A DNA stretch of 64,000 bases from Acetobacteraceae bacterium (GCA_027482245.1 JAIXWG010000045.1:1-64000), one strand, 5' to 3'; positions 16,138 through 25,619 are shown, numbered from the stretch's first letter. The notes: a model not told the origin generated them from the sequence alone. Program-made: numbers and translations.

Positions 16138-18078
16138 ATGACCGAGCCCGAGACCCCACCGCCCGAGGACACGCCCCCGGCCCCCGTCATGCAGGGGGTC
16201 GAGGTGATCGAGGCCATGCTGCGCACCCTGCCGCTGGCCCCCGGCGTCTACCGGATGCTCGATGCCAAGGGCGATGCCCTCTATGTCGGCAAGGCGCGCA
16301 GCCTGAAGAAGCGCGTCGTCGCCTACACGCAGGTCGCCCGCCTGCCCGAACGCCTGCGCCGCATGGTGTTCGAGACCCGGCGCATGGAGGTCATCACCAC
16401 CGCGAGCGAGGCCGAGGCCCTGCTGCTCGAGGCCAACCTCATCAAGAAGCTGCGGCCGCGATTCAACATCGTGCTGCGGGACGACAAGTCCTACCCCTGG
16501 CTGGTGATGACGGAGGACCATCCCTATCCCCAGATCGCCAAGCATCGCGGGGAACGGCGGAAGGGGGCGAGCTACTGGGGGCCGTTTGCCAGCGTCTGGG
16601 CGGTGAACCAGACGCTGACCGCGCTGCAGCGCGTCTTCCTGCTGCGCTCCTGCCGCGACACGGTCTTCGACAGCCGATCCCGCCCCTGCCTGCTGCACCA
16701 GATCAAGCGCTGCTCCGCCCCCTGCGTGGAACGGGTGAGCCGGGAGGATTACGGGGCCCTGGTGCGGGAGGCGAAGGAGTTCCTCTCCGGCGGCATCCCC
16801 ACCATCCAGAAGCGCCTGGCGAAGGAGATGGAGGAGGCGGCCGAGCGCCTGGAGTTCGAGCGCGCGGCCAGCATCCGCGACCGCATCCGGGGGCTGACCC
16901 ATGTCCAGGGCAAGGACCGCATCAACCTCGATGGCGTGAACGACGCCGATGTGGTGGCGCTGCACCAGATGGCGGGGCAGTCCTGCGTCCAGGTCTTCTT
17001 CTTCCGGGGCGGCCGCAACAACGGCAACCGTCCCTTCTTCCTGTCCCACGCCAAGTCGGAACAGCCGCCGGAGGAGGTGCTGGGCGCCTTCCTCGGCCAG
17101 CTCTATGACGACCTGCCGCCCCCGCCGCTGGTGCTGGTCAGCCACGACCCCACCGATGTGGACCTGCTGACGGAAGCACTGAGCCTCAAGGCAGGCCGGA
17201 AGGTGGAGATCCATCGCCCCCAGCGGGGCGAGAAGAAATCCGCCGTGGACCACGCCGCCACCAATGCGCGGGAGGCGATCGAGCGCCGCATGGCGGAAGG
17301 GGCCGCGCAGGCGGACCTGCTGGCCGGCGTCGCGCGGGTGTTCGAACTGCCGGACACGCCGGAGCGGATCGAGATCTACGACAACAGCCACACCATGGGC
17401 ACCAACGCCTATGGCGTGATGGTCGCGGCCGGCCCGTCCGGCTTCCTGAAGTCGGCCTACCGGAAATACGGCATCAAGGGCCCCGCCGCCGGCGCGCCGG
17501 GCGCAACACCCACCGGCGGCGACGACTTCGCCATGATGCGGGAGGTCTTCGAACGCCGCTTCGGCCGCGCGCTGAAGGAGGATCCGGGGCGGGAGGGCGA
17601 GGGCTGGCCCGACCTGGTGCTCATCGATGGCGGCGCCGGCCAGCTCTCCGCCGCGCGGGACATCCTGAACGAGATGGGGCTGCACGACATCCCGATGGTC
17701 GGCATCGCCAAGGGGCCGGACCGCGATGCCGGGCGGGAATGGTTCCACCAGACAGGCAAGGACCCGTTCCAGCTGCCGCCGCGCGATGCCGTCCTGTATT
17801 ACCTCCAGCGCCTGCGGGACGAGGCGCACCGCTTCGCCATCACCACCCACCGCGCCGGCCGGTCCAAGGCCATGGTGCGGTCGGAGCTGGACGACGTGCC
17901 GGGGGTGGGGTCCGCCATCAAGCGGAAGCTGCTGAACCACTTCGGCTCCGCCCGCGGCGTGCGCCAGGCGGGGCTCGCGGATCTGGAGAATTGCCCGGGA
18001 ATCGGCCCCGCGGTGGCGCGCCGCATCCATGGGCATTTCCACCCGGGGGCCGGGACGGGTAGGATGGGGGACGCATGA
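16138..18078 (+). CDS. uvrC: Excinuclease ABC subunit C
   Basis: UvrC, 646 residues, the dual-incision nuclease of nucleotide excision repair. It has an N-terminal GIY-YIG nuclease domain ([19 protein letters not shown], about residues 35-60), a UVR motif ([18 protein letters not shown]) near 230, the RNase H-like endonuclease domain ([19 protein letters not shown] near 411, [12 protein letters not shown] near 492), and tandem helix-hairpin-helix motifs at the end ([26 protein letters not shown]). A proline-rich N-terminal extension of about 20 residues precedes the nuclease. Followed by pgsA, moaD and moaE, a familiar alphaproteobacterial order. Confidence 0.97.
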   Translation: MTEPETPPPEDTPPAPVMQGVEVIEAMLRTLPLAPGVYRMLDAKGDALYVGKARSLKKRVVAYTQVARLPERLRRMVFETRRMEVITTASEAEALLLEANLIKKLRPRFNIVLRDDKSYPWLVMTEDHPYPQIAKHRGERRKGASYWGPFASVWAVNQTLTALQRVFLLRSCRDTVFDSRSRPCLLHQIKRCSAPCVERVSREDYGALVREAKEFLSGGIPTIQKRLAKEMEEAAERLEFERAASIRDRIRGLTHVQGKDRINLDGVNDADVVALHQMAGQSCVQVFFFRGGRNNGNRPFFLSHAKSEQPPEEVLGAFLGQLYDDLPPPPLVLVSHDPTDVDLLTEALSLKAGRKVEIHRPQRGEKKSAVDHAATNAREAIERRMAEGAAQADLLAGVARVFELPDTPERIEIYDNSHTMGTNAYGVMVAAGPSGFLKSAYRKYGIKGPAAGAPGATPTGGDDFAMMREVFERRFGRALKEDPGREGEGWPDLVLIDGGAGQLSAARDILNEMGLHDIPMVGIAKGPDRDAGREWFHQTGKDPFQLPPRDAVLYYLQRLRDEAHRFAITTHRAGRSKAMVRSELDDVPGVGSAIKRKLLNHFGSARGVRQAGLADLENCPGIGPAVARRIHGHFHPGAGTGRMGDA

Positions 18079-18135
18079 CCCTTCCGCCCGCCCCGCCCCC
18101 CTCGCGCCGAACCCCGTCAGGGGCTGGATGATCGC

Positions 18136-18765
18136 GTGCCGACAGACCTGCCCAACCTGCTGACGCTGTCGCGCATCGCCGCCATCCCGCTGCTGGTGGT
18201 CTTTGCCGCCATCCGGGAACCCTGGGCGGACCTGGCGGCCTGCATCATCTTCTCCCTGGCCGCCATCACCGACTATTTCGACGGCAAGCTGGCGCGCAGC
18301 CGCAAGCAGATCAGCGATTTCGGCCGCATGCTGGACCCGATCGCGGACAAGCTGCTGGTGGGTGCGGCGCTGATGCTGCTGGCGGGCATGGGGCGGCTGA
18401 CCGATTTCGGCCTGTTCCCGGCCATCGTCATCATGCTGCGGGAGATCCTGGTCAGCGGGCTCCGCGAATACCTGGCGGGGCTCTCCTTCGGCCTGCCGGT
18501 GACCAAGCTCGCGAAGTGGAAGACCGGCTTCCAGATGGGCGCGCTCGGCACCCTCCTGGCCGGCGATTCGGCGGCGCCGCTGGTCTGGCTCGGCTGGCTG
18601 CCCGTCTCCCTGATCGGGGAGCTCATGCTCTGGACCGCCGCGGTGCTGACGCTGCTGACGGGGTGGGACTACCTCCAGGCCGGGCTCCGCCACGTCACGC
18701 GCACCGAAGCCGCCCCACCGCGGGACGCCGGCGCGCAGCCTGCCCAGACGCCGTTGCGTTCGTGA
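18136..18765 (+). CDS. pgsA: CDP-diacylglycerol-glycerol-3-phosphate 3-phosphatidyltransferase
   Basis: A 209-residue inner-membrane enzyme making phosphatidylglycerol phosphate. The CDP-alcohol phosphotransferase signature D-x2-DG-x2-AR-x8-G-x3-D-x3-D is complete, running from DYFDGKLAR to GRMLDPIAD. Several hydrophobic helices surround it, and the N-terminus DLPNLLTLSRIAAIP is typical. The start is GTG at 18136, 57 bases after uvrC. Confidence 0.95.
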   Translation: MPTDLPNLLTLSRIAAIPLLVVFAAIREPWADLAACIIFSLAAITDYFDGKLARSRKQISDFGRMLDPIADKLLVGAALMLLAGMGRLTDFGLFPAIVIMLREILVSGLREYLAGLSFGLPVTKLAKWKTGFQMGALGTLLAGDSAAPLVWLGWLPVSLIGELMLWTAAVLTLLTGWDYLQAGLRHVTRTEAAPPRDAGAQPAQTPLRS

Positions 18766-18835
18766 CGCTTGCCTCTTGAGGCTTGGCATGGTGCAGCGCA
18801 TCTTCGCCCCGAACACCGCGATCACGGGAGCCGTC

Positions 18836-19528
18836 ATGGCCGCCTCTTCGACCACCCTCCCCGCCGCCCCGCGTCGCGGGCGCCTGCCCTCCCCGGTGCT
18901 CGGCCTCGCCTTGCTGGCCACGGCCTGCTCGGGCGACCTGTCCTCCGTCGGCTCCAGCCTCTCCGCCGGCCTCGACAGCCTGTGGTCACCCTTCATGGGC
19001 CCGACCAATGTCGTCACCTCCGACAGCCTGACGGTGCAGCGCGTGCGCGGCGGCAACCCGGCGGTGGAGCCGCTGGTGCCGGAAGCCGGCAATGTCTGGC
19101 CGGCGGCGGAAGCGCCCCGCCCGACCCTGCTCGGCGGGCCGGATGAGGCGATGCGCAACATCCCGGCCTACAGCCCCTCCCTGATCGAGGGCGCGCCCGC
19201 CGCCGCCTCTCCCGTGCCGACGCCGGGCGAGCCGCGGCCGACGCGGCGCGGGTCCTCCACGCCGCCGGGCAGCCTCGGCGCGCCGGGTGATTTCGCCCGC
19301 AGCCCGGCCACGCCGGCGCCGCCCGGTTCCCTGAGCCCGCCGCCGCCCCGCGTCGAGGGCCGTGCGCTGACCAGCCCCTCGGGCATGCCCGCCACGGGCA
19401 CGGCCGGCACCGGCCGCGTGCAGGGCTTCACCAGCCCGCAGGGCGGCGGCGCCGTGGTCCGCGACGGCAATGTCGAGACCTGGATCGGCCCGGATGGCCG
19501 CACCAGCACCCGCATCGTGCCGAACTGA
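18836..19528 (+). CDS. Probable lipoprotein, Pro/Ser-rich, unknown function
   Basis: A 230-residue protein whose N-terminus (SPVLGLALLATACSGD) looks like a lipoprotein signal with Cys 28 or so as the lipidation site, though the residue at -3 is Ala rather than the preferred Leu. The middle is rich in proline and alanine; the C-terminus (VRDGNVETWIGPDGRTSTRIVPN) looks ordered. The ATG at 18836 has GGGAG upstream; ATG 18788 and TTG 18776 are alternatives. Lies between pgsA and moaD on the same strand. Family not recognised. Confidence 0.65.
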   Translation: MAASSTTLPAAPRRGRLPSPVLGLALLATACSGDLSSVGSSLSAGLDSLWSPFMGPTNVVTSDSLTVQRVRGGNPAVEPLVPEAGNVWPAAEAPRPTLLGGPDEAMRNIPAYSPSLIEGAPAAASPVPTPGEPRPTRRGSSTPPGSLGAPGDFARSPATPAPPGSLSPPPPRVEGRALTSPSGMPATGTAGTGRVQGFTSPQGGGAVVRDGNVETWIGPDGRTSTRIVPN

Positions 19529-19556
19529 GCCCCCCACGCAGGGACATGGTGGCGTA

Positions 19557-19808
19557 TTGAAGGTCGTCTATTTCGCCTGGGTGCGGCAGCGGATCGGGCT
19601 GGCGGAGGAGGATGTCTCCCCCCCGGCCGAGGTGCGGGACGTGGCCGGGCTGGTCGCCTGGCTGGCGACGCGCGGGCCCGGCCATGCGCAGGCCTTCGCC
19701 GATCCGCGCCAAATCCGCGCCGCGGTGAACCAGGAATTCGCGCCGCCCGATGCGCCGGTGGCGCCGGGCGACGAGGTTGCCTTCTTCCCGCCCGTGACCG
19801 GCGGCTGA
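19557..19808 (+). CDS. moaD: Molybdopterin synthase small subunit MoaD
   Basis: An 83-residue ubiquitin-fold sulfur carrier that donates sulfur, via its C-terminal thiocarboxylate, to precursor Z in molybdenum cofactor synthesis. It starts LKVVYFAWVRQRIG and ends FPPVTGG with the required Gly-Gly. The start is probably TTG at 19557, since no ATG or GTG fits the family N-terminus. It is two bases from moaE. Confidence 0.92.
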   Translation: MKVVYFAWVRQRIGLAEEDVSPPAEVRDVAGLVAWLATRGPGHAQAFADPRQIRAAVNQEFAPPDAPVAPGDEVAFFPPVTGG

Positions 19809-19810
19809 CC

Positions 19811-20278
19811 ATGGCGGTGATCACGCCGCGCGTCCTGGTGCAGGAGGACGGGTTCGACCTGGCGGCGGAGACGGCGCGGCTGCATGACGGCCGCATCGAT
19901 GTCGGCGGCATCGCGAGTTTCGTCGGCGTCTGCCGCGGCGATGACGGGTTGTCCGCCCTGGTGCTGGAACACTACCCCGGCATGACGGAGCGCGCGCTGG
20001 GCAGGATCGCGGCGGAGGCCTGTGCCCGCTGGCCCCTGACCGGCTGCACCGTTATCCACCGCGTCGGCCGCATCCTGCCCGGGGAAGGCATCGTCCTGGT
20101 GCTGACGGCCTCCGCCCACCGCGCCGCGGCGCTCGAATCCTGCGCCTTCCTGATTGACTGGCTCAAGACCGGCGCCCCCTTCTGGAAGCGGGAGGAATTC
20201 GCCGGCGGCGATTCCCGCTGGGTGGAGGCCAAGGCCAGCGACGACGAGGCCTCCGCCCGCTGGATGGCGAAGACCTGA
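19811..20278 (+). CDS. moaE: Molybdopterin synthase catalytic subunit MoaE
   Basis: A 155-residue partner of MoaD. Landmarks are the GGIASFVGVCRGDD segment, LVLEHYPGMTERAL, VIHRVGRILPGEGIVLV, and the catalytic-lysine region LKTGAPFWKREEF. The cofactor could serve the IorAB-type hydroxylase encoded at 27991-30691. The stop codon overlaps the start of the next gene by one base (TGATG). Confidence 0.94.
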   Translation: MAVITPRVLVQEDGFDLAAETARLHDGRIDVGGIASFVGVCRGDDGLSALVLEHYPGMTERALGRIAAEACARWPLTGCTVIHRVGRILPGEGIVLVLTASAHRAAALESCAFLIDWLKTGAPFWKREEFAGGDSRWVEAKASDDEASARWMAKT

Positions 20279-21633
20279 TGCCGGCCCCGCCCGCCAGGGC
20301 CTGGCTGGCGGCATGCGCGATGCTCGCGGGGGCCCTGGCGCTGGTCTGGCCCGCCTTCCTCAACGGCTATCCGCTGGTTTTCAGCGATACCGGCGCCTTC
20401 CTGCACCAGACCGCGCCCCCACCCTCCGGCCCCCTGGTGATCTGGGACAAGCCGCATGTCTATGGCCCGCTGATCCAGCTGTTCCACCTGCATGTCACCC
20501 TGTGGGGACCGGTCCTGGCCCAGGGGCTGCTGCTGTCGCACCTGCTGTGGCTGGCGCAGCGGGCCCTGCGGGGGGAGGCGACGCCAGCCATCCACCTGCT
20601 GGCCTGCCTCGCCGCCGCGGCGGTGACCACGGCGCCCTTCACCATCGCGCTGCTGATGCCCGACCTCTTCGCCCCCGCCGTGCTGCTGGCCCTGCTGCTG
20701 CTGGGCTTCGCGCGGGACCGGCTGACGGGCGGGGAGGCGCTGTGGATGGGCCTGGTCGCCGCCACCGGGATCGCCGCCCACCTGTCCCACCTGCCGCTGG
20801 CGGCGGCCATCGTGGTGCTGGTGGCGATGCTGGCCCGCCGGGTCGCGCCGGCGTTGCGCGTGGCGGCGCCGGTGGCGGTGGCGGTGCTGGTACTCATCGG
20901 CAGCAATGCCTGGCTGCAGGGCCGTGCGGCGCTATCCCCGCACGGGGCCACCTTCGCGCTGGCGAGGCTGCAGGCGGATGGGCCGGCGGCCGCGGTGATC
21001 CGGGACCGCTGCCCGGATGCGGGCTGGTATCTCTGCGCCTTCGCGGACCGCCTGCCGATGGACAGCGACGCCTTCCTCTGGGAGGCCGACAGCCCCGTGA
21101 ACCGCGCGCCGGACGGCACGCCCCGCTTCCTCGGCGGCGCCCTGCTCTCCGCCGAGGCCGCGGTGATCGTGGCGGAGACGCTGCGGACCCGCCCGCTGGA
21201 GGTCGCCGTCGCGATGATCGGCAACACGCTGCGGCAGTTCACCCTGGCCACGGCCGGGGACACGCTGGTGGACAGCCACCTGGCCGCCGCCGTCCGCCCC
21301 CGCATCGCGGAAGCCTTCCCGGTCCGGGAACTGGCCGCCTATGATTCCGGCCTGCAATCCCGCGGCCTGCTGCCCGCCGCGGCGGCGCCCTTCCTGTGGC
21401 CCGATGTGCCGGCGCTGCTGCTGGGCGCGGGCCTGGCGCTGCTGGCCTGGTGGCAGGCGGCGCGGGCGGGAGAGTTGCGGCGCCTCGGCCTGGTGGTCGG
21501 GGTGCTGGTCGGCGTCTCCGCCAATGCCTTCGCCACCGGCGCCCTGTCCAAGCCGCATCTCCGCTACGAGGCGCGGATCCTCTGGCTGATGCCGGTCATC
21601 GCGGGGCTGGCACTACTGCCGAGGCGCGCTTGA
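20278..21633 (+). CDS. Polytopic membrane protein of unknown function, tandem copy 1
   Basis: A 451-residue protein with about ten hydrophobic helices. After the first helix comes LNGYPLVFSDTGAFLHQ, an acidic loop residue reminiscent of GT-C enzymes, then DKPHVYGPLIQLFHLH and LWGPVLAQGLLLSHLLWL. A soluble loop near the middle contains RLQADGPAAAVIRDRCPDAG and ADRLPMDSDAFLW, and the C-terminus has TGALSKPHLRYEARILWL. All of these recur in the next gene, so they define a family. Start overlaps the moaE stop. Function unknown; an envelope polysaccharide role is only a guess. Confidence 0.72.
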   Translation: MPAPPARAWLAACAMLAGALALVWPAFLNGYPLVFSDTGAFLHQTAPPPSGPLVIWDKPHVYGPLIQLFHLHVTLWGPVLAQGLLLSHLLWLAQRALRGEATPAIHLLACLAAAAVTTAPFTIALLMPDLFAPAVLLALLLLGFARDRLTGGEALWMGLVAATGIAAHLSHLPLAAAIVVLVAMLARRVAPALRVAAPVAVAVLVLIGSNAWLQGRAALSPHGATFALARLQADGPAAAVIRDRCPDAGWYLCAFADRLPMDSDAFLWEADSPVNRAPDGTPRFLGGALLSAEAAVIVAETLRTRPLEVAVAMIGNTLRQFTLATAGDTLVDSHLAAAVRPRIAEAFPVRELAAYDSGLQSRGLLPAAAAPFLWPDVPALLLGAGLALLAWWQAARAGELRRLGLVVGVLVGVSANAFATGALSKPHLRYEARILWLMPVIAGLALLPRRA

Positions 21634-22964
21634 TCGCGCTGGTCGCCGTGCTGGCCGGGGCCGCGATGCTGGCCTGGCCGGCGGGGCTGAACCACTACCC
21701 CCTCGTCTTCATCGACACCGTCTCCTACCTGCTGCACACGACGGCGCCGGAGGTGCCCTGGGACAAGACCCAGGCCTATGGCCCCTTCCTGCATGCCTTC
21801 CACTGGGAACGCTCCCTCTGGGGGCCGCTGATCGCGCAGGGAGTCATTGGGTCCCACCTGGTCTGGCTGGCGCAGCGGGCGGTGCGCGGGCGGGCGGGGC
21901 TGGGTTGGCACCTGGTGGTCTGCGCGGGGCTCGCGGGGCTGACCTCGGCGCCCTGGTTCCTGGCGACGCTGATGCCGGATGCCTTCACGGCGCTGGTGCC
22001 GCTGGCGCTGTTCCTGCTGGCCTTCGGCGGGCTGTCGCGGCGGGAGGCCTGGTGGGTGGGCGGCCTGGCCACGCTGTTCACCGCCGCCCACCTGTCGCAC
22101 CTGCCAACGGTCGCGGCGGTGCTGGCGGTGGTGGTGGTGCTGGCCTGGCGGGTCGGGCCGGTGCTGCGGGCGCTGGCCCCGGCGGTGCTCGCGGTGCTGC
22201 TGCTGTGCCTGGCCAACCTCGCCGCCTTCGACCGCTTCACCCCATCGCCACACGGCGCCGCCTTCCTCCTGGCGCGGCTGCAGGCGGATGGGCCGGCCGC
22301 CGCCGTCATCCGGGACCGCTGCCCGGAAGCCGGCTGGCACCTCTGCGCCTTCGCGGACCGGCTGCCGATCGACAGCGACGAATTCCTCTGGGACCCCGGC
22401 AGCCCGCTGAACACGGAAGCCGATGGCACCCCCCGCCCCATGGGCGCGATGCGCGGCGCGCGGGAGGCGCAGGCCATCATCGCGGAGACGCTGGCCACCC
22501 ACCCCGCCGAGGTCGCACACGCCGCCCTGCGCAATGCGATGGCGCAGCTCCTGAAGACCGCGGTGGGCGACACGCTGGTGGATGACCACCTGGCGCTGTC
22601 GGCCCGGCGCGCCATCGCCGGCTATTTCCCGCCGGAGGAACTGGCCGCCTTCGATGCCGGCGCACAGATGCGCGGCACCTTGCCGGCGCTGGCCGAGCCC
22701 TTCCTGCTGCCGCATTTGCCGGTGCTGGCGGGCGCGGCGCTGCTGGCGCCCTGGCTGCTGTGGCGCCGCCGGGGTTCGCCCGCCGCGGCGCTGCTGGCAA
22801 TCGCGCTGGTCGCGCTGCTGGCCAATGCGGCGGCGACCGGCGCGCTGTCCAAGCCGCATCACCGCTACCAGGCCCGCATCGCCTGGCTGCTGCCGCTGGC
22901 TGTCGGCCTGGCCCTGCTGCCGCGCCCCCGCTTGCTACCGGCAGGCCGCGACCAGCGCGGATAG
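21630..22964 (+). CDS. Polytopic membrane protein of unknown function, tandem copy 2
   Basis: A 444-residue paralogue of the preceding gene, with the same landmarks in order: LNHYPLVFIDTVSYLLHT, DKTQAYGPFLHAFHWE, RLQADGPAAAVIRDRCPEAG, ADRLPIDSDEFLW and TGALSKPHHRYQARIAWL. The start is TTG at 21630, overlapping the stop of copy 1 (CTTGATC), which keeps the alignment of first helices. The 3' end overlaps the convergent GNAT gene by 30 bases. Translational coupling suggests the two proteins act together, possibly as a heterodimer. Confidence 0.72.
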   Translation: MIALVAVLAGAAMLAWPAGLNHYPLVFIDTVSYLLHTTAPEVPWDKTQAYGPFLHAFHWERSLWGPLIAQGVIGSHLVWLAQRAVRGRAGLGWHLVVCAGLAGLTSAPWFLATLMPDAFTALVPLALFLLAFGGLSRREAWWVGGLATLFTAAHLSHLPTVAAVLAVVVVLAWRVGPVLRALAPAVLAVLLLCLANLAAFDRFTPSPHGAAFLLARLQADGPAAAVIRDRCPEAGWHLCAFADRLPIDSDEFLWDPGSPLNTEADGTPRPMGAMRGAREAQAIIAETLATHPAEVAHAALRNAMAQLLKTAVGDTLVDDHLALSARRAIAGYFPPEELAAFDAGAQMRGTLPALAEPFLLPHLPVLAGAALLAPWLLWRRRGSPAAALLAIALVALLANAAATGALSKPHHRYQARIAWLLPLAVGLALLPRPRLLPAGRDQRG

Positions 22965-23441
22965 GTCATCGAGGAACAACCCGCGCAGCCGCACCGGATG
23001 CCCCGCGATCTCCCCCGCCTCCACCGCGCCGGTCCGGGCGCCGAGGCGCGTGTAGAAGCGGATGGCGCCCTCATTGCCCTCGATCACGCGCAGCGCGCCG
23101 TGCCGGGCGCCGGCGGCCAGCGCCTGCTGCATCGCCGCGCCCAGCAGCCGCCAGCCCAGCCCGCCGCCCCGCCCGCCGGGGGCGATGTGCAGGCTGTCGA
23201 GATAGGCTTCCGCGCCCCGCAGCCAGACCGCGGCCAGGCCCTGCAGGGCACCGGCATCCTCCGCCACCAGGATGATGCCGGGCGGCGCGGCCAGCAGGTC
23301 CCGCCATTCCGGCAGCATCCGGTCGCGCGTGCCGGCCAGCACCTCCGCCGGCAGCAGCGCGGCATAGGCGTCCTGCCAGGATGCGGCGACCAGCGCCGCA
23401 ATCGCCTCGGCATCGCCCGGGCCGGCGCCGCGCAGCATCAA
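22935..23441 (-). CDS. GNAT family N-acetyltransferase
   Basis: A 168-residue acetyl-CoA-dependent acyltransferase. The N-terminus LRGAGPGDAEAIAALVAASW fits the GNAT fold; the acetyl-CoA loop is in LDSLHIAPGGRGGGLGWRLL, and LRVIEGNEGAIRFYTRLGA is the conserved motif B region. Substrate unknown. It is 24 bases downstream of a second, related GNAT gene on the same strand. Confidence 0.87.
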   Translation of the reverse strand: MMLRGAGPGDAEAIAALVAASWQDAYAALLPAEVLAGTRDRMLPEWRDLLAAPPGIILVAEDAGALQGLAAVWLRGAEAYLDSLHIAPGGRGGGLGWRLLGAAMQQALAAGARHGALRVIEGNEGAIRFYTRLGARTGAVEAGEIAGHPVRLRGLFLDDLSALVAACR

Positions 23442-23465
23442 GGGCGGGGGATTACCGGCACGCGA

Positions 23466-24005
23466 TCAGCGGAGCTGCGGCGACAGGGCGCAGGCGGTGA
23501 TCAGCGTGCTGATGCTGGGCCAGTACATCCGGCGGTCGACGACGGTCTGCCCGAAGGTCTGGCGGGTGACCGGCGCCTCCACCTCCGCCCCCAGGGACAG
23601 GTAGAAGCGCAGCGCCCCCTGGTTGGCGGCGACCACCCAGAGGTCCGCCGAAACGGCACCCTGGTCCTGCAACCGCTGGGCGGCGAAGCCCAGCAGCGCC
23701 CGCCCGATGCCCGCATTCCGCATGCCGGGACGGACATGCAGGTTGTCCACATGGCAGTTCACGCCGTCCCGCCAGGCCGCGACGAAGCCGGCGAGGTGCC
23801 GCCCCGCCATGGCCACCACCACGGCACCGGGCCGGCGCCGGCCGACCAGCGTCGCCTGCCAATGGGCACTCAGCGCCGCCTCGATCCCCGTGGCGAGGAA
23901 GTCGGCCGACAGCACGCCCCGATAGGCATCACGCCAGGACGCGATGTGGAGTTCCGCGATCACCGGAGCGTCGCTGCCGCGCGCACTCCTCAACCTCAAC
24001 GCCAT
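23466..24005 (-). CDS. GNAT family N-acetyltransferase
   Basis: A 179-residue GNAT protein related to its downstream neighbour. LRLRSARGSDAPVIAELHIA opens the fold, VDNLHVRPGMRNAGIGRALL binds the acetyl-CoA pyrophosphate, and VVAANQGALRFYLSLGAEV is the later motif. The ATG at 24005 is preferred to an in-frame GTG at 24023. It forms a two-gene operon with the next GNAT; both may be diverged duplicates. Confidence 0.85.
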   Translation of the reverse strand: MALRLRSARGSDAPVIAELHIASWRDAYRGVLSADFLATGIEAALSAHWQATLVGRRRPGAVVVAMAGRHLAGFVAAWRDGVNCHVDNLHVRPGMRNAGIGRALLGFAAQRLQDQGAVSADLWVVAANQGALRFYLSLGAEVEAPVTRQTFGQTVVDRRMYWPSISTLITACALSPQLR

Positions 24006-24354
24006 TCCGGCCAGTCCCTTCACTACTGCCGGCGGCTCTCTTGCCGGTGATGCGCCTAGACGCGCCGTCCCGCGCGCAGCGGGACGACCTCACGAATTCG
24101 TCATAATAGTTACCGAAATTCGTCCGGATGTGAAGGGTGCTATGCATTCTGACACGCGGCGTTCTGCGCCTGCCGCAACCCTGCCGTGCATTCCGACGGC
24201 GGGAAGGTGCGGCCGGCCTCGCCGCGCGGCATCGCTACTCCCCGCGCCTGCCTTGTCCTATATCCTCGGCCGAACGCCGAACGACGGAATCGGGGCCCCG
24301 GCATGGCCGGGCGCCACGGGCCGGAGCGTATCGCCGAGGGGACGCAGACCAACG
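24006..24354. other. 349-base divergent regulatory region between GNAT and MarR genes
   Basis: No gene is convincing here. A hairpin, CGTCCCGC-loop-GCGGGACG, lies at 24066-24086. An AT-rich patch follows with a direct repeat AATTCGTC at 24095-24102 and 24117-24124, start points 22 bases apart (two helical turns), which could be operator half-sites for the adjacent MarR regulator. Promoters for both flanking genes should lie in this region. Confidence 0.45.
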
Positions 24355-24912
24355 ATGCCGCTGGATCCCGAGATCACCGCGCGCGGCCTGGCGGAGGGAA
24401 ACCCGGGCGCCGGTGCCCCGGCCCCCGCCGGGCGCAACCTGCTCTTCCTGCGGGAGGAGGAGCTGCGCCTGGCGCAGGACCTGCTGTTCTTCGGCTACCG
24501 CGACTTCACCGCCGGCGCGGATGCCATCCTGGCCGGGCTCGACATGGGGCGCGCCCATCACCGCGTGCTGCATTTCGTCGGCCGGCGCCCCGGCATCACG
24601 GTGGGGGACCTGCTCGGCATCCTCGGCATCACCAAGCAGTCGCTCGGCCGGGTGCTGACGCCGCTGGTGGAGGATGGCTTCGTGACCCAGAGCCCCGGCC
24701 GCAGCGACCGGCGCCAGCGGCTGCTGTCGCTGACCGAGAAAGGCGCGGCGCTGGAACGGCAGTTGTTCGAGCGGCAGCGGGACACGGTGATGCGCGCCTA
24801 CCGGGAAGCCGGGCCGCAGGCGGTGGAAGGCTTCCGCCGCGTCATGCGCGGGCTGATGGGGCCGGATGCGCGCGCGGCGCTCGAACGGCTGGAGTCCGAC
24901 CCCCAGCGATGA
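24355..24912 (+). CDS. petP: MarR family regulator, PetP-like
   Basis: A 185-residue winged-helix regulator. The DNA-binding part is visible in HRVLHFVGRRPGITVGDLL, GITKQSLGRVLTPLVEDG and the wing QSPGRSDRRQRLLSLTEKG. The adjoining OmpR-type regulator overlaps by four bases, matching the petP-petR pair known from Rhodobacter, where it is needed for cytochrome bc1 expression. Whether it controls the same target here is unknown. Autoregulation through the direct repeat upstream is possible. Confidence 0.8.
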   Translation: MPLDPEITARGLAEGNPGAGAPAPAGRNLLFLREEELRLAQDLLFFGYRDFTAGADAILAGLDMGRAHHRVLHFVGRRPGITVGDLLGILGITKQSLGRVLTPLVEDGFVTQSPGRSDRRQRLLSLTEKGAALERQLFERQRDTVMRAYREAGPQAVEGFRRVMRGLMGPDARAALERLESDPQR

Positions 24913-25619
24913 GCGCCACCGCCGACGCCCCCCATCTCCTCGTCGTCGATGACGATGCGCGGCTGCGGGCCCTGCTGCAGCGCTTCCTGGCGGAGCAGGG
25001 CTTCCGCGTCACCGCCGCCGCCGATGCCGCCGCCGCCCGCCGCGCGCTCGCCGCCGTCAGCTTCGACCTGATGGTGCTGGACGTGATGATGCCGGGGGAG
25101 AGCGGGCTGGAGCTGACGGAAAGCCTGCGCCGCGACGGGCCGGAAGTGCCGATCCTGATGCTGACCGCCCGCGGCGCGCCGGATGACCGGGTGGCGGGCT
25201 TCGAGACCGGTGTGGACGACTACCTCGCCAAACCCTTCGACCCGCGCGAGTTGGCGCTGCGCATCCGCACCATCCTGCGTCGCGCCGCGCCGCCCCCGCC
25301 GCCCGCCGATACCAGCGCCGCCCCCGTGCAGATCGGCAGCCGCTGGTTCGACCCGCAGCGCGCCGAACTCCGCGGCCCCGAAGGCGTGGTCCGGCTGACG
25401 GGGGGCGAACAATCCCTTCTGCTCGCCCTCGCCCAGCGCCCGAACGAGGTGCTGAGCCGGGAGGAGATCGCGACCGCCCTCGGCACGCCGGAGGCCGGGG
25501 AACGTGCGATCGACGTGCAGGTGACGCGACTGCGTCGCAAGATCGAACCCGACCCGCGGGAGCCCCGCTTCGTGCAGACCGTGCGCCACCGCGGCTACGT
25601 GCTGCGGCCGGGGGCCTGA
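24909..25619 (+). CDS. petR: OmpR-family response regulator, PetR-like
   Basis: A 236-residue regulator. The receiver domain has Asp 14-16 and phospho-acceptor Asp 58 (FDLMVLDVMMPGESG), the switch Thr in LMLTARG and Lys in DDYLAKPFDP. The C-terminal winged helix follows from about residue 135, with RPNEVLSREEI and DVQVTRLRRKIEPDPREP. It overlaps the MarR gene and lies four bases before the sensor kinase gene, so the three form one signalling operon. Confidence 0.9.
   Translation: MSATADAPHLLVVDDDARLRALLQRFLAEQGFRVTAAADAAAARRALAAVSFDLMVLDVMMPGESGLELTESLRRDGPEVPILMLTARGAPDDRVAGFETGVDDYLAKPFDPRELALRIRTILRRAAPPPPPADTSAAPVQIGSRWFDPQRAELRGPEGVVRLTGGEQSLLLALAQRPNEVLSREEIATALGTPEAGERAIDVQVTRLRRKIEPDPREPRFVQTVRHRGYVLRPGA

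Noticed and set aside
16102..19161. A very long open frame antisense to uvrC and pgsA (over 1000 codons)
   Set aside because: Shadow frame of high-GC genes: it is Arg/His/Gly/Gln-rich with no motif, while the opposite strand carries clear UvrC and PgsA signatures.
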